Made by a program: the position numbers and the translations under genes. From Cloeon dipterum (Eukaryota > Arthropoda > Insecta > Ephemeroptera > Baetidae): a DNA stretch of 64,000 bases. Positions 44,901 to 56,035 of the stretch are shown here, piece after piece. The stretch covers positions 30,993,883-31,057,882 of the forward strand of contig NC_088789.1 of NCBI RefSeq assembly GCF_949628265.1. The letters run 5' to 3'. Below the pieces are notes generated by a model. That model was given only the letters and a program-made list of their open reading frames with translations, ran no database searches and had not been told where the DNA came from. The number at the start of each line of letters is the position of its first letter. Positions within the stretch are counted from its first letter, which is position 1.

Positions 44901-47900
44901 GAAATTAATTAGAACGGGGAAAATTAAGGAAAAAAGAAACAGCAGGGTCATCCCCGCAAGCGTCAGAAACGCCGGCGGGCACGTCCCTGCTGGAAATTAA
45001 AAGGAAAAGGGAAAATTAAGGAAAAAAGAAACAGCAGGGTCATCCCCGCAAGCGTCAGAAACGCCGGCGGGCACGTCCCTGCTGGAAATTAAAAGGAAAA
45101 GGGAAAATTAAGGAAAAAAGAAACAGCAGGGTCATCCCCGCAAGCGTCAGAAACGCCGGCGGGCACGTCCCTGCTGGGAATTAATGGGAAAAGGGAAAAT
45201 TAAGGAAAAAAGAAACAGCAGGGTCATCCCCGCAAGCGTCAGAAACGCCGGCGGGCACGTCCCTGCTGGGAATTAATGGGAAAAGGGAAAATTAAGGAAA
45301 AAAGAAACAGCAGGGTCATCCCCGCAAGCGTCAGAAACGCCGGCGGGCACGTCCCTGCTGGGAATTAATGGGAAAAGGGAAAATTAAGGAAAAAAGAAAC
45401 AGCAGGGTCATCCCCGCAAGCGTCAGAAACGCCGGCGGGCACGTCCCTGCTGGAAATTAATTAGAACGGGGAAAATTAAGGAAAAAAGAAACAGCAGGGT
45501 CATCCCCGCAAGCGTCAGAAACGCCGGCGGGCACGTCCCTGCTGGAAATTACTTAGAAAGGGGAAAATTAAGGAAAAAAGAAACAGCAGGGTCATCCCCG
45601 CAAGCGTCAGAAACGCCGGCGGGCACGTCCCTGCTGGAAATTACTTAGAAAGGGGAAAATTAAGGAAAAAAGAAACAGCAGGGTCATCCCCGCAAGCGTC
45701 AGAAACGCCGGCGGGCACGTCCCTGCTGGAAATTACTTAGAAAGGGGAAAATTAAGGAAAAAAGAAACAGCAGGGTCATCCCCGCAAGCGTCAGAAACGC
45801 CGGCGGGCACGTCCCTGCTGGAAATTAATTAGAAAGGGGAAAATTAAGGAAAAAAGAAACAGCAGGGTCATCCCCGCAAGCGTCAGAAACGCCGGCGGGC
45901 ACGTCCCTGCTGGAATTTAAAAGGAAAAGGGAAAATTATGGAAAAAAGAAACAGCAGGGTCATCCCCGCAAGCGTCAGAAACGCCGGCGGGCACGTCCCT
46001 GCTGGAATTTAAAAGGAAAATGGAAAATTATGGAAAAAAGAAACAGCAGGGTCATCCCCGCAAGCGTCAGAAACGCCGGCGGGCACGTCCCTGCTGGAAT
46101 TTAAAAGGAAAAGGGAAAATTAAGGAAAAAAGAAACAGCAGGGTCATCCCCGCAAGCGTCAGAAACGCCGGCGGGCACGACCCTGCTGGAAATTAAAAGG
46201 AAAAGGGAAAATTAAGGAAAAAAGAAACAGCAGGGTCATCCCCGCAAGCGTCAGAAACGCCGGCGGGCACGTCCCTGCTGGAAATTAATGAGAAAAGGGA
46301 AAATTAAAGAAAAAAAGGAACAGCAGGGTCATCCCCGCAAGCGTCAGAAACGCCGGCGGGCACATCCCTGCTGGAAATTAAAAGGAAAAGGGAAAATTAA
46401 GGAAAAAAGAAACAGCAGGGTCATCCCCGCAAGCGTCAGAAACGCCGGCGGGCACGTCCCTGCTGGAAATTAAAAAGAAAGGGGAAAATTAAGGAAAAAA
46501 GAAACAGCAGGGTCATCCCCGCAAGCGTCAGAAACGCCGGCGGGCACGTCCCTGCTGGAAATTACTTAGAAAGGGGAAAATTAAGGAAAAAAGAAACAGC
46601 AGGGTCATCCCCGCAAGCGTCAGAAACGCCGGCGGGCACGTCCCTGCTGGAAATTACTTAGAAAGGGGAAAATTAAGGAAAAAAGAAACAGCAGGGACAT
46701 CCCCGCAAGCGTCAGAAACGCCGGCGGGCACGTCCCTGCTGGAAATTAATTAGAAAGGGGAAAATTAAGGAAAAAAGAAACAGCAGGGACATCCCCGCAA
46801 GCGTCAGAAACGCCGGCGGGCACGTCCCTGCTGGAAATTACTTAGAAAGGGGAAAATTAAGGAAAAAAGAAACAGCAGGGTCATCCCCGCAAGCGTCAGA
46901 AACGCCGGCGGGCACGTCCCTGCTGGAAATTACTTAGAAAGGGGAAAATTAAGGAAAAAAGAAACAGCAGGGACATCCCCGCAAGCGTCAGAAACGCCGG
47001 CGGGCACGTCCCTGCTGGAAATTAATTAGAAAGGGGAAAATTAAGGAAAAAAGAAACAGCAGGGACATCCCCGCAAGCGTCAGAAACGCCGGCGGGCACG
47101 TCCCTGCTGGAAATTACTTAGAAAGGGGAAAATTAAGGAAAAAAGAAACAGCAGGGACATCCCCGCAAGCGTCAGAAACGCCGGCGGGCACGTCCCTGCT
47201 GGAAATTAATTAGAACGGGGAAAATTAAGGAAAAAAGAAACAGCAGGGTCATCCCCGCAAGCGTCAGAAACGCCGGCGGGCACGTCCCTGCTGGAAATTA
47301 CTTAGAAAGGGGAAAATTAAGGAAAAAAGAAACAGCAGGGTCATCCCCGCAAGCGTCAGAAACGCCGGCGGGCACGTCCCTGCTGGAAATTACTTAGAAA
47401 GGGGAAAATTAAGGAAAAAAGAAACAGCAGGGTCATCCCCGCAAGCGTCAGAAACGCCGGCGGGCACGTCCCTGCTGGAAATTAATTAGAACGGGGAAAA
47501 TTAAGGAAAAAAGAAACAGCAGGGTCATCCCCGCAAGCGTCAGAAACGCCGGCGGGCACGTCCCTGCTGGAAATTACTTAGAAAGGGGAAAATTAAGGAA
47601 AAAAGAAACAGCAGGGTCATCCCCGCAAGCGTCAGAAACGCCGGCGGGCACGTCCCTGCTGGAAATTACTTAGAAAGGGGAAAATTAAGGAAAAAAGAAA
47701 CAGCAGGGTCATCCCCGCAAGCGTCAGAAACGCCGGCGGGCACGTCCCTGCTGGAAATTACTTAGAAAGGGGAAAATTAAGGAAAAAAGAAACAGCAGGG
47801 TCATCCCCGCAAGCGTCAGAAACGCCGGCGGGCACGTCCCTGCTGGAAATTAATTAGAAAGGGGAAAATTAAGGAAAAAAGAAACAGCAGGGTCATCCCC

Positions 47901-49133
47901 GCAAGCGTCAGAAACGCCGGCGGGCACGTCCCTGCTGGAATTTAAAAGGAAAAGGGAAAATTCAGGAAAAAAGAAACAGCAGGGTCATCCCCGCAAGCGT
48001 CAGAAACGCCGGCGGGCACGTCCCTGCTGGAATTTAAAAGGAAAAGGGAAAATTCAGGAAAAAAGAAAAAGCAGGGTCATCCCCGCAAGCGTCAGAAACG
48101 CCGGCGGGCACGTCCCTGCTGGAAATTACTTAGAAAGGGGAAAATTAAGGAAAAAAGAAACAGCAGGGTCATCCCCGCAAGCGTCAGAAACGCCGGCGGG
48201 CACGTCCCTGCTGGAAATTAATTAGAAAGGGGAAAATTAAGGAAAAAAGAAACAGCAGGGACATCCCCGCAAGCGTCAGAAACGCCGGCGGGCACGTCCC
48301 TGCTGGAAATTAATTAGAAAGGGGAAAATTAAGGAAAAAAGAAACAGCAGGGTCATCCCCGCAAGCGTCAGAAACGCCGGCGGGCACGTCCCTGCTGGAA
48401 ATTAATTAGAAAGGGGAAAATTAAGGAAAAAAGAAACAGCAGGGACATCCCCGCAAGCGTCAGAAACGCCGGCGGGCACGTCCCTGCTGGAATTTAAAAG
48501 GAAAAGGGAAAATTAAGGAAAAAAGAAACAGCAGGGTCATCCCCGCAAGCGTCAGAAACGCCGGCGGGCATGTCCCTGCTGGAAATTAATTAGAACGGGG
48601 AAAATTAAGGAAAAAAGAAACAGCAGGGTCATCCCCGCAAGCGTCAGAAACGCCGGCGGGCACGTCCCTGCTGGAAATTACTTAGAAAGGGGAAAATTAA
48701 GGAAAAAAGAAACAGCAGGGTCATCCCCGCAAGCGTCAGAAACGCCGGCGGGCACGTCCCTGCTGGAAATTACTTAGAAAGGGGAAAATTAAGGAAAAAA
48801 GAAACAGCAGGGACATCCCCGCAAGCGTCAGAAACGCCGGCGGGCACGTCCCTGCTGGAAATTAATTAGAAAGGGGAAAATTAAGGAAAAAAGAAACAGC
48901 AGGGTCATCCCCGCAAGCGTCAGAAACGCCGGCGGGCACGTCCCTGCTGGAAATTACTTAGAAAGGGGAAAATTAAGGAAAAAAGAAACAGCAGGGTCAT
49001 CCCCGCAAGCGTCAGAAACGCCGGCGGGCACGTCCCTGCTGGAAATTACTTAGAAAGGGGAAAATTAAGGAAAAAAGAAACAGCAGGGTCATCCCCGCAA
49101 GCGTCAGAAACGCCGGCGGGCACGTCCCTGCTG
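41991..49133. repeat. 92-bp tandem satellite, about 78 copies
   Basis: A head-to-tail array with a unit of exactly 92 bases (for example unit starts at 42083 and 42175). Each unit has a nearly invariant GC-rich core of about 59 bases, starting CAGCAGGGTCATCCCCGC and ending GGGCACGTCCCTGCTGG, and an AT-rich linker of about 33 bases that comes in several recurring versions. The core can fold: CAGCAGGG pairs with CCCTGCTG, then CCCGC with GCGGG, then GCGT with ACGC around the loop CAGAA. Some units have GGGACATCC, which adds a pair to the stem. Frames across it (61 residues at 43343 and 46288) are repeat translations, not genes. Confidence 0.95.
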
Positions 49134-50115
49134 AGAAAGGAATGAAAAAAGAATTTGGACTCACCCTAAATGTGGCCGTGGTCCTCTACAGTCGCCTGGT
49201 GGTCGCTGGCCCCTCCATCACGGCAGTAGACCGGCACCGCGCACGTCCTCCTGCCGTCACTGCCAGTTAAAGACTGACGAGACGAGAGTAGGAGAAGCGA
49301 AGCAACAGACAGACTTAAAAAGAGGAGAAGGAGTGGGTCATTCACCCAGCAGCCAAGCGTCGTTTCTCCCCACTCCTTCCCCTCTTTTGCTGACTCTGGA
49401 TGCTTCTCCTTAAGTGCCACCGCTAGCTGCCAGCCACGCATGCGCACTTGTGCCGTCTGGCTCCGCCTCCTTTTATAAACGCACCACATTTGGCGTTTAG
49501 CCCGCGTAGTCAGCTCGCCTTAGGATGGTGTAACTAGGACTGGTGGACACCGCCATTTTTACAGACGGAAAATCTTCCCCTGTCTCAGATATACGACGCT
49601 CGCGTATAGCTGAGAGAGGGGAAGACTTCCTCGTCTGTAAAAATGGTGGTGTCCGCCAGTCCTAGTTGTACCGTCCTTAAGCTTGCCTGTACTCACGCTC
49701 TCCGCGGTTCAAAGTCAATTTGATTAAAAACTAAAGTTGGTTTTTAAAACCGATATTTAGTAAATTTTTCGACTTTTTTGAGTTTTATTTTCCCTTTATT
49801 AGAAATTCTTAATAATTCTTTTGAAATTAGTGGATATTTACTGTATTGCGCTATTTTTCCGCTATCAAGAAGCTACAAGTACATACAAAGTGTCTCGCGA
49901 TTCTGTAAAAACGCGAATAGTTTCTTAGCCCCCAAAATAGGAAATAATGTAAAAATTGTACTCACCCGATAATGTGGACGTAAGCCGAGGGTCAGCTATG
50001 GTCCACGGAGGCCGTCTGGTGGTCGCTGGCCCCTCAGTCGTCAAGCGCGGCTGCAGACCAGCACCGCGCCCGTCGTCCTCCCATCACTGCCAGTTAAAGA
50101 CTGACGAAACATGGC
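49134..50115. repeat. Duplicated exon-like block flanking the satellite (49160-49290 and 49962-50110)
   Basis: Two direct copies share GGTGGTCGCTGGCCCCTC, a cytosine-rich middle part and CACTGCCAGTTAAAGACTGACGA. On the minus strand each ends in a splice-donor-like GG/GTGAGT next to a CCACATT sequence. They may be alternative 5' exons of a minus-strand gene, or one copied piece. No protein frame is conserved between them. A 154-bp MITE lies between the copies. Confidence 0.45.
49523..49676. mobile_element. 154-bp hairpin MITE with TTA target duplication
   Basis: Arms of about 70 bases (from GGATGGTGTAACTAGGACTGG) pair with the right end, which finishes CCGTCC. TTA is present on both sides (49520-49522 and 49677-49679). 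Length, hairpin form and TTA duplication fit a PIF/Harbinger-derived MITE; the superfamily is inferred from the duplication only. Confidence 0.75.
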
Positions 50116-51820
50116 GGACAGAGTGACAGAGTGTGCGACTCGTGGATGCGCACGCATTCACGCATGCGCACTGATATCATTGGATTAACATTGGTGTAAT
50201 ATTAAAACAAGATTAAGATAATAAAAGTATTTATATTTGTTTTTCATTATTTTTTAATATTACTGCAACATTGTGTTGCAATCATTTTTCATTCATCATT
50301 TATTAATATTATTCCAACAACGTGACGTAAGCGAGCGCACTGATTGGTTTCTGTATACGCTCCCACTTTTTCAGCCGCCAAGGATTTGGCTAAGCATTGT
50401 TGAAATTATCAACAATTAGAAAAGAGTAAGTTGTAAAAATGCTCAACATTTCTAAAATATTTTACCACACCCCAACATTTTAAAAGCACGAAAATTGTGT
50501 TAAATAGAATTCTATACCTTGAATCAATTCCGCAGATAACATTTAGTCTAAAAATGGTTTTAAAAATTGATCGTTGATTAAGCATTTAGTTTTTTAAGAG
50601 CGTCAATATTCATGTCAATTGCAAAAATCGCTATCGTTAACTTTGACCAATTATGATGAAGAATTAAAAAGAAAATTATCCATAATTAGCATATTTAAAT
50701 GATTAAAAGACTCCAACTCAACATTTTTCAAGAATTTATCAATACCTTGAAAGAATCAAGTGAGCGCCTTTAAAATTCAAAATATTTTTCCTGTTTACTG
50801 ACCTTGTCACGTCGAAAAAGAAATTCCTTCTGCTCTCAACAAACCTGTCCTAACGAATGCTCTCGCAAGAAAAAATATAGGCATAATAAGAAACAAGACA
50901 GTGATCTATTTTCGAAAAGTTGAGGGAAAAGGAGATAAAAGATGATATTAATTCTCGCACGCTCTGAAGGTTCAAACCAGCAAGACGTTCAGGAAGCTCT
51001 TTCTAATCTACAAAATCCAGTTTGGTTCTGTATATGGATCATTTTGGGTTTAAAAAGTCAAAGTATTTGACCCCAATTAAGCTCCATTTTTCACACCACA
51101 AGTGCGAGCAGTGCTGCACTTGCGCAAAAATAATCGAGAGCCAAAAAAGCTTATTATAATTTAAGATGACGTTGATTGCGTGTTAATTTCTAAATAAAAA
51201 ACGACAAAATTTACTCGCCGTCGATCGCTACCAATTTTGAACAATTTGAATTAGTCAGGAAATAAAGATTGTTAATGGAAAAATTAAACTAAAATTTATC
51301 AAACTTAGGCCGTTAGTATACCTTCGGACTTTCAACCCTGGAGCTCAAGGACGGAGTGATGGCTTTGCTAAAGACACTGGGGAAAGTTATAGAGGTTAAT
51401 TTTTAAATTTCTATATCACTCTAACGGTCCAAATTTGTCAATTAAATCATTTTTTAGTCTTTATCTTATGATATTGCAAATATTTCGGGTCTCAGTTACG
51501 CATCTACGAATTAGTGGTGGAAACCTAGTCGTCCAGGAAAGACAAGCTCACAGAGGGGTCTTGTATTTGAACGCTTGACATTCCTGCTGAATAAAGGGTG
51601 ACTAAATTGTCGACTACGAATTTAAAACTTTTTGCTCATCTTAATTATTTTTTATTTGACGGCAAGAAGATGCCTCAAAATAAAAAGAAATGAATCCAAG
51701 CGAACAATTCAAGGCCTTCTAATGTGCTTTTCTTGAGTTTAAGTACAGGAAGGAAAATGGCAGGTTTTAGTAAGAGAAACTGATGTTATAAATAGTAGTA
51801 AAAATTTATTGAAAACAATT
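50116..51820. other. AT-rich intergenic region downstream of L1, no gene seen
   Basis: No supported exon or RNA gene. The segment at about 51080-51270 is a diverged copy of 55320-55500, part of the spacer shared among the L gene units. A short inverted pair CCGTTAG/CTAACGG brackets 51310-51426; its meaning is unclear. Confidence 0.45.
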
Positions 51821-53675
51821 TTAAGTACGAAGTTTGCTGAACGATTCCAATATCGGAACGAGTGTTTCATTCTTGACAATGATGTTCGCGAATTCGCCTA
51901 AAGGTTCGTCTTGGTGGCTTTTCAAAAAGTTTGCGAGATCAATATAGTCTCCTTCATTGCAGACAAATTTAATATCTTTCAGTTTTGGAAGAAACGCTGA
52001 TACATTTTCAAAGAAAGCGATGAGTTCCTTAAAATCATCAACATCAGGCTCATTTTCATAAGTACAGGTGATTATTTTGAGTGTTTCCAGTTCCTGCAGG
52101 ATCTGATTTTTCGTAACCAGCTTGTTCAATTCGATCAATTCTTCTTTACGGAGAACATCGGATATTTCAATTTTTCTCAAATTCGGTGCTGACAGAATCT
52201 TGGAAGGAAGTTTCTTGTTATACATCTGAAAAATAATTGTTATTGTCTATATTCATTTTTTTAAATAAATATATTTTTTACCCAGTGTTATTTATGCTGA
52301 GTTCTTTAAGGTTTGGAATCTTCTCTATCTGTAATGACGTGCCATCAAACCCTACTTTGATCAGTTGAATAGTTTCCAGCTTTGGACAGAGTTCTAAGAT
52401 TTGCCCGTCAACATTTCGTTGATCCGAATCTTCTAAGCAAAGCATTCGCAAATCGCGACCGTACAAGCGCAAAATATCGGCAACGACGTTTTCGTTTTTA
52501 GCACTCGAAGCAATCAGTGTTTTGATTTTGGAAAATTTGGGCATTGGTAGAGCAGTTGAAATATTAATGAGGCATTGACATACGACCTAGAACAACAGAA
52601 CATTATGTTAGTGATAAATTAAAATTGACCTTGCGTGCATTGTACCTCAAGATATGTGACATCAGGGTGTTTCAGGTGAATCTCCATATCGGGTGACTCG
52701 AACCAGTCCTCGTCACAGAAAAAGAACTTCCGTTTTCCTAAAGTCCCTTTCTCGTTCACAGACTCTAGAAAGTCTTCAAATTTGTAGTTGCGGAATGTAG
52801 TTTGAACTTCACTTTCAGGATTTGTGGCGATATTAAGATGAGGAAATTGCTGCTGAATTGCGCGTATTTCTACGGCACTTGAATAACCAACGAGCAATCT
52901 CAAGTTTCCAAGGGAATGTCTGATCTCCTCAACTGGCACTTCAATGCTACCATGTATCTCAAATCCAAAAATATCTAGAATTTGTAGTTGTGGCATGATT
53001 TTACAGACTTTTGTGAGTTGAATGGTTTCTAAAAATAAATATTTCATCTCTAATATTTTTAGGTGCTTCAATTCGGTCAGGTGGTCAAGCAATTCCAAAT
53101 GTTCTTCGCATCGAAAATCGATGCGTCTGCTGTTGAGGACAATATGTTCGATGTTTGGAGCTTGATTCTTCACAGTGTCAATGACCTGCAAAAATTATGT
53201 AGGTTAAATCTTTAAGTATAAATGTAAACTGATGTATCATATTACCCATATTACCCATTTAACAACGCTCAACTCGTCGCTCGCAATATCGCGTACATCA
53301 TCTCGATATAATCGTGGTCTGCTTGGCAAAAAAGCATCCAAATCCAAGAACTTCGTGTAAGCAGTCAGCAGGAAAGGTATTTTAAGTCGATATTCTGCTT
53401 TGTTGATTTCTGGATTTTCTTTCATTTCAAGGAGCAAATGTTGAAATATTTTGTCGCACATGTGGTTTGCTATAAAAATGATTACTTCACAAAATTAGAG
53501 TTCAGAATGTACACTTACGCAAATAGGTCGCGAGATGGTTTCGTGGAATTAGGGCTGCGTAGGGGTTTATGCTTCTGATGATTGTTCGAAGAGCATTCTT
53601 CTCCATCTTTTGGACTCCGTACAATCTTATGAGTCTTCTTTTAGTCAAATCAACCAAATCTATTTGGTTCTCCAT
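51821..53675 (-). CDS. Leucine-rich-repeat-like family protein L1, probably frameshifted at the last exon
   Basis: Exons in coding order: 53519-53675, 53255-53469, 52646-53185, 52282-52586 and 51821-52225. The first four join in frame (405 residues). The start MENQIDLVDLTKRRLIRLYG was chosen because L2 and L3 begin the same way. The middle exon has repeated L-x-x-L-x-L-L-stretches (for example LKHLKILEM and MPQLQILDI) and exon 4 has CPKLETIQLIKVG; these resemble degenerate leucine-rich repeats. No signal peptide or transmembrane segment is seen. The last exon begins ATGTATAAC after the acceptor, where L2 has ATATAAC and L3 GTATGAAC. The two extra bases put the otherwise open exon out of frame and would truncate the protein soon after. 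No function can be assigned; the layout recalls F-box/LRR families, but no canonical F-box is visible. Confidence 0.7.
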
Positions 53676-53689
53676 CCTGAATCAAAACA

Positions 53690-56035
53690 AAAGAATTGAT
53701 TTTAACAAAAAGCGGTTTTAATAGTTGACTTGAAATACTCAAATGAGTCAACTGAATGTATATTGCACCTTCCCAGTAAATTTACGGACAAACGTATGGC
53801 ACTTGGCTTGAGCACCTCGCTGCGAGGAGACAAAAGGATAGCAAAATTGGGCCATAGTTCGTCTGAAGCCACTCTCAAGTTCTATAAGATATCCGCTAAT
53901 GGTTATTTTTGAGCGGATCAGCTAAAATTCCTTTGGATTAGCCGACCAAAGGTTTATGAAATAGATATCTTAACCATAACCACAACCAATTTACTCGAAT
54001 TGTTGTCTCAAAAGCTACCTTATATTTGTTTAAAAAATGAGTACGAGTAAGTAAGTAAATAGACATTTGGACTATATTTCTACTCATGTTCTAGCACATC
54101 CCAAAGGTTATAGTAGCTCAATGGGTCTGATTAAACAAAAAATTGCAACTGAAATCCAATTACGGTCAGTTAAAATTAAAATCGATTTTTCCTGATGATA
54201 TTGATCGATATTTTTTGTAATTGAACATTAGTTATATACGACGATATTTTACCATCGAAGTATTTACAGACGATATTATATCGATGTTAAAAAAACATTT
54301 GGCGTAGACTAAACTGAATGGCTTATACATCATCATAATATCAATCCAAAAGACTGTTAGGGACCGGGATATGTTTTTATTAAATACATATTTATCTGTT
54401 TCATTACTCGCAGCAGGTCCAATGTGCATATTACATCCGCTGATCTTATTCACACGCCAAAGAGGTGTAAATAACAGTCAATCCTTTTCATGAAACTAGA
54501 TATTACGACTTTCCAATTGACTCTAAAACAATTTTAATTCGCTAGTATAAACGTTTAATTGTTAATAAGTCATTTCTGGTAGGCAGCTTTTAAGCAAGGA
54601 ATTTATTCCAGAAGTTCTAGCATTATATGTTAAATTTTAATGACCTCGCTCCGTCAGGATACGAATTTTGCCTGTTTAAGCGTCTCCCCCGCAATTTATA
54701 TTGAAATATTTTCGATTCGTGAGAAAGGCCAAGCAATATTCTAATATTTACAAACTATTTTACCTGAGTAAACGCTCCTTTTCACTCAAAATACCAAATT
54801 CCTTCGGCCGTGTGCATGCGAACGCAACGCGTGTGCTTCCAGAAATAAACAAGCAGCTGATCAGAGAAGAGAGTTGGAAAGAGAGGAGAAAATGGAGAGT
54901 AAAGCTATTATTATTTTGCGCACGCTATTGGGGGCAAATCGGCAAAAAACCGAACCGGAAATATTTCCCTGTTTCTCAAAGTCATATATTAGATAATTGA
55001 TTTGTAAAATTGAGGCTCAAATACGCCAAGTACTTGACTTGAAAACACAGCTCCTTTCCTCACACTGCAAGGGCTACCTGTGCATCACAGTGCGCAAACG
55101 CAACGTGTACTTTAAGACATAAACAAGCAGTATCAGCTGTTCAGAGAAGAGAGTTGAAAAGGGAGGAGAAAAAGGAGAGTAGCTGTTAATAATTCGCGAA
55201 CGCTTTGGAGGTGCAAATCAACAAAAAACTAAAATGAAAAGCTTTCATTATTTCTAAAAATCAAATTTGAATATTGATTTGTAAATTTCAGGCTCAAATA
55301 AGGCAAGTACTTCACTCCCAAACACAGCTCCCTTCCTCACACTGCAAGTGCAAGCAGAAGCAATGACGAGCCAAAAAGATTTAATTAATTCGAATATGTC
55401 GTTGATCAGATGATAATTCGATTTTAAATAATATGTCAAAAATTACTGGCCATCGATTTGGTACCAAAATTAAACAACATGTGTCAGTCAGGAAATAAAG
55501 CATGTTAAAAGGAAACTGAACCCACCCAGAATTGGTCACGTGAGCCGTATGTTGTAAATAATGGGAAATGTGACGTCATTCAGCAATGAAGAAGTAAGAT
55601 GGCTGCTACACGCCTGTACCAACTTAAATTTAAAAGTAGCGCGTGATCGCCTTAGGAGGTGCTGCGCTCTGACGAGAAAGTTTCATATTAAATTTGGTGA
55701 CCGAAAATGTAATATTCATAAATTAAATAATTTAATAATATGATAAATCGTGTTTTTTAACACTTAAAATACTACTACATTTTAGCGCAATGCAAAGTTA
55801 TCTAGTCCTGGACTAAAGTTAATTAGTCTTCTCGTTTCTTAAAATATGCAATGTAGAGCGAAACTTAAATATCCTAAACTTCAAAAACTCCCCAATAAAA
55901 CTCGGGTGAGTCAAGCTAATTGAAAAATAACTGGATGTTCGGAACCCGTTGCTTCAAATGTACTTTTTTAGTGCGACTTACTAAGAAAATTTGCTGAACT
56001 GGATATATGGGTATCAGTTTATTGAAAACGCAATT
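53690..56035. other. Spacer between L1 and L2
   Basis: This spacer contains two copies of a sequence with AGAAATAAACAAGCAG and AGAGAAGAGAGTTG (about 54840-54900 and 55118-55180). It also has a block at 55320-55500 related to 51080-51270, and the conserved regulatory module at 55519-55710. The stretch at 53930-54480 has no counterpart in the other units and contains nothing recognisable. Confidence 0.5.
55519..55710. promoter_or_regulatory. Conserved upstream module of the L family (unit L1)
   Basis: Shared by all three L units: CCCAGAATTGGTCACGTGAGCC with an E-box CACGTG (55537-55542), a palindromic CRE TGACGTCA (55571-55578), AAGATGGCTGCT, and GGAGGTGCTGCGCTCTGACG. It lies 1.8 kb upstream of the L1 start. 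A promoter or 5' exon role is inferred from conservation and motif content. Confidence 0.5.

Noticed and set aside
43343..46473. Two identical 61-residue frames in the satellite
   Set aside because: They arise where a linker variant lacks a stop and are translations of the repeat itself, duplicated with the block.
41991..49133. A CRISPR array, suggested by regular repeats with spacer-like linkers
   Set aside because: Linkers are near-identical variants of one sequence rather than unique spacers, the repeat is 92 bases with a 59-base core, there are no cas genes, and the context is eukaryotic. It is a satellite.
49166..49489. 107-residue minus-strand protein with a hydrophobic stretch
   Set aside because: The frame is not kept in the sister copy at 49962-50110 and composition follows a serine/leucine-rich low-complexity run.
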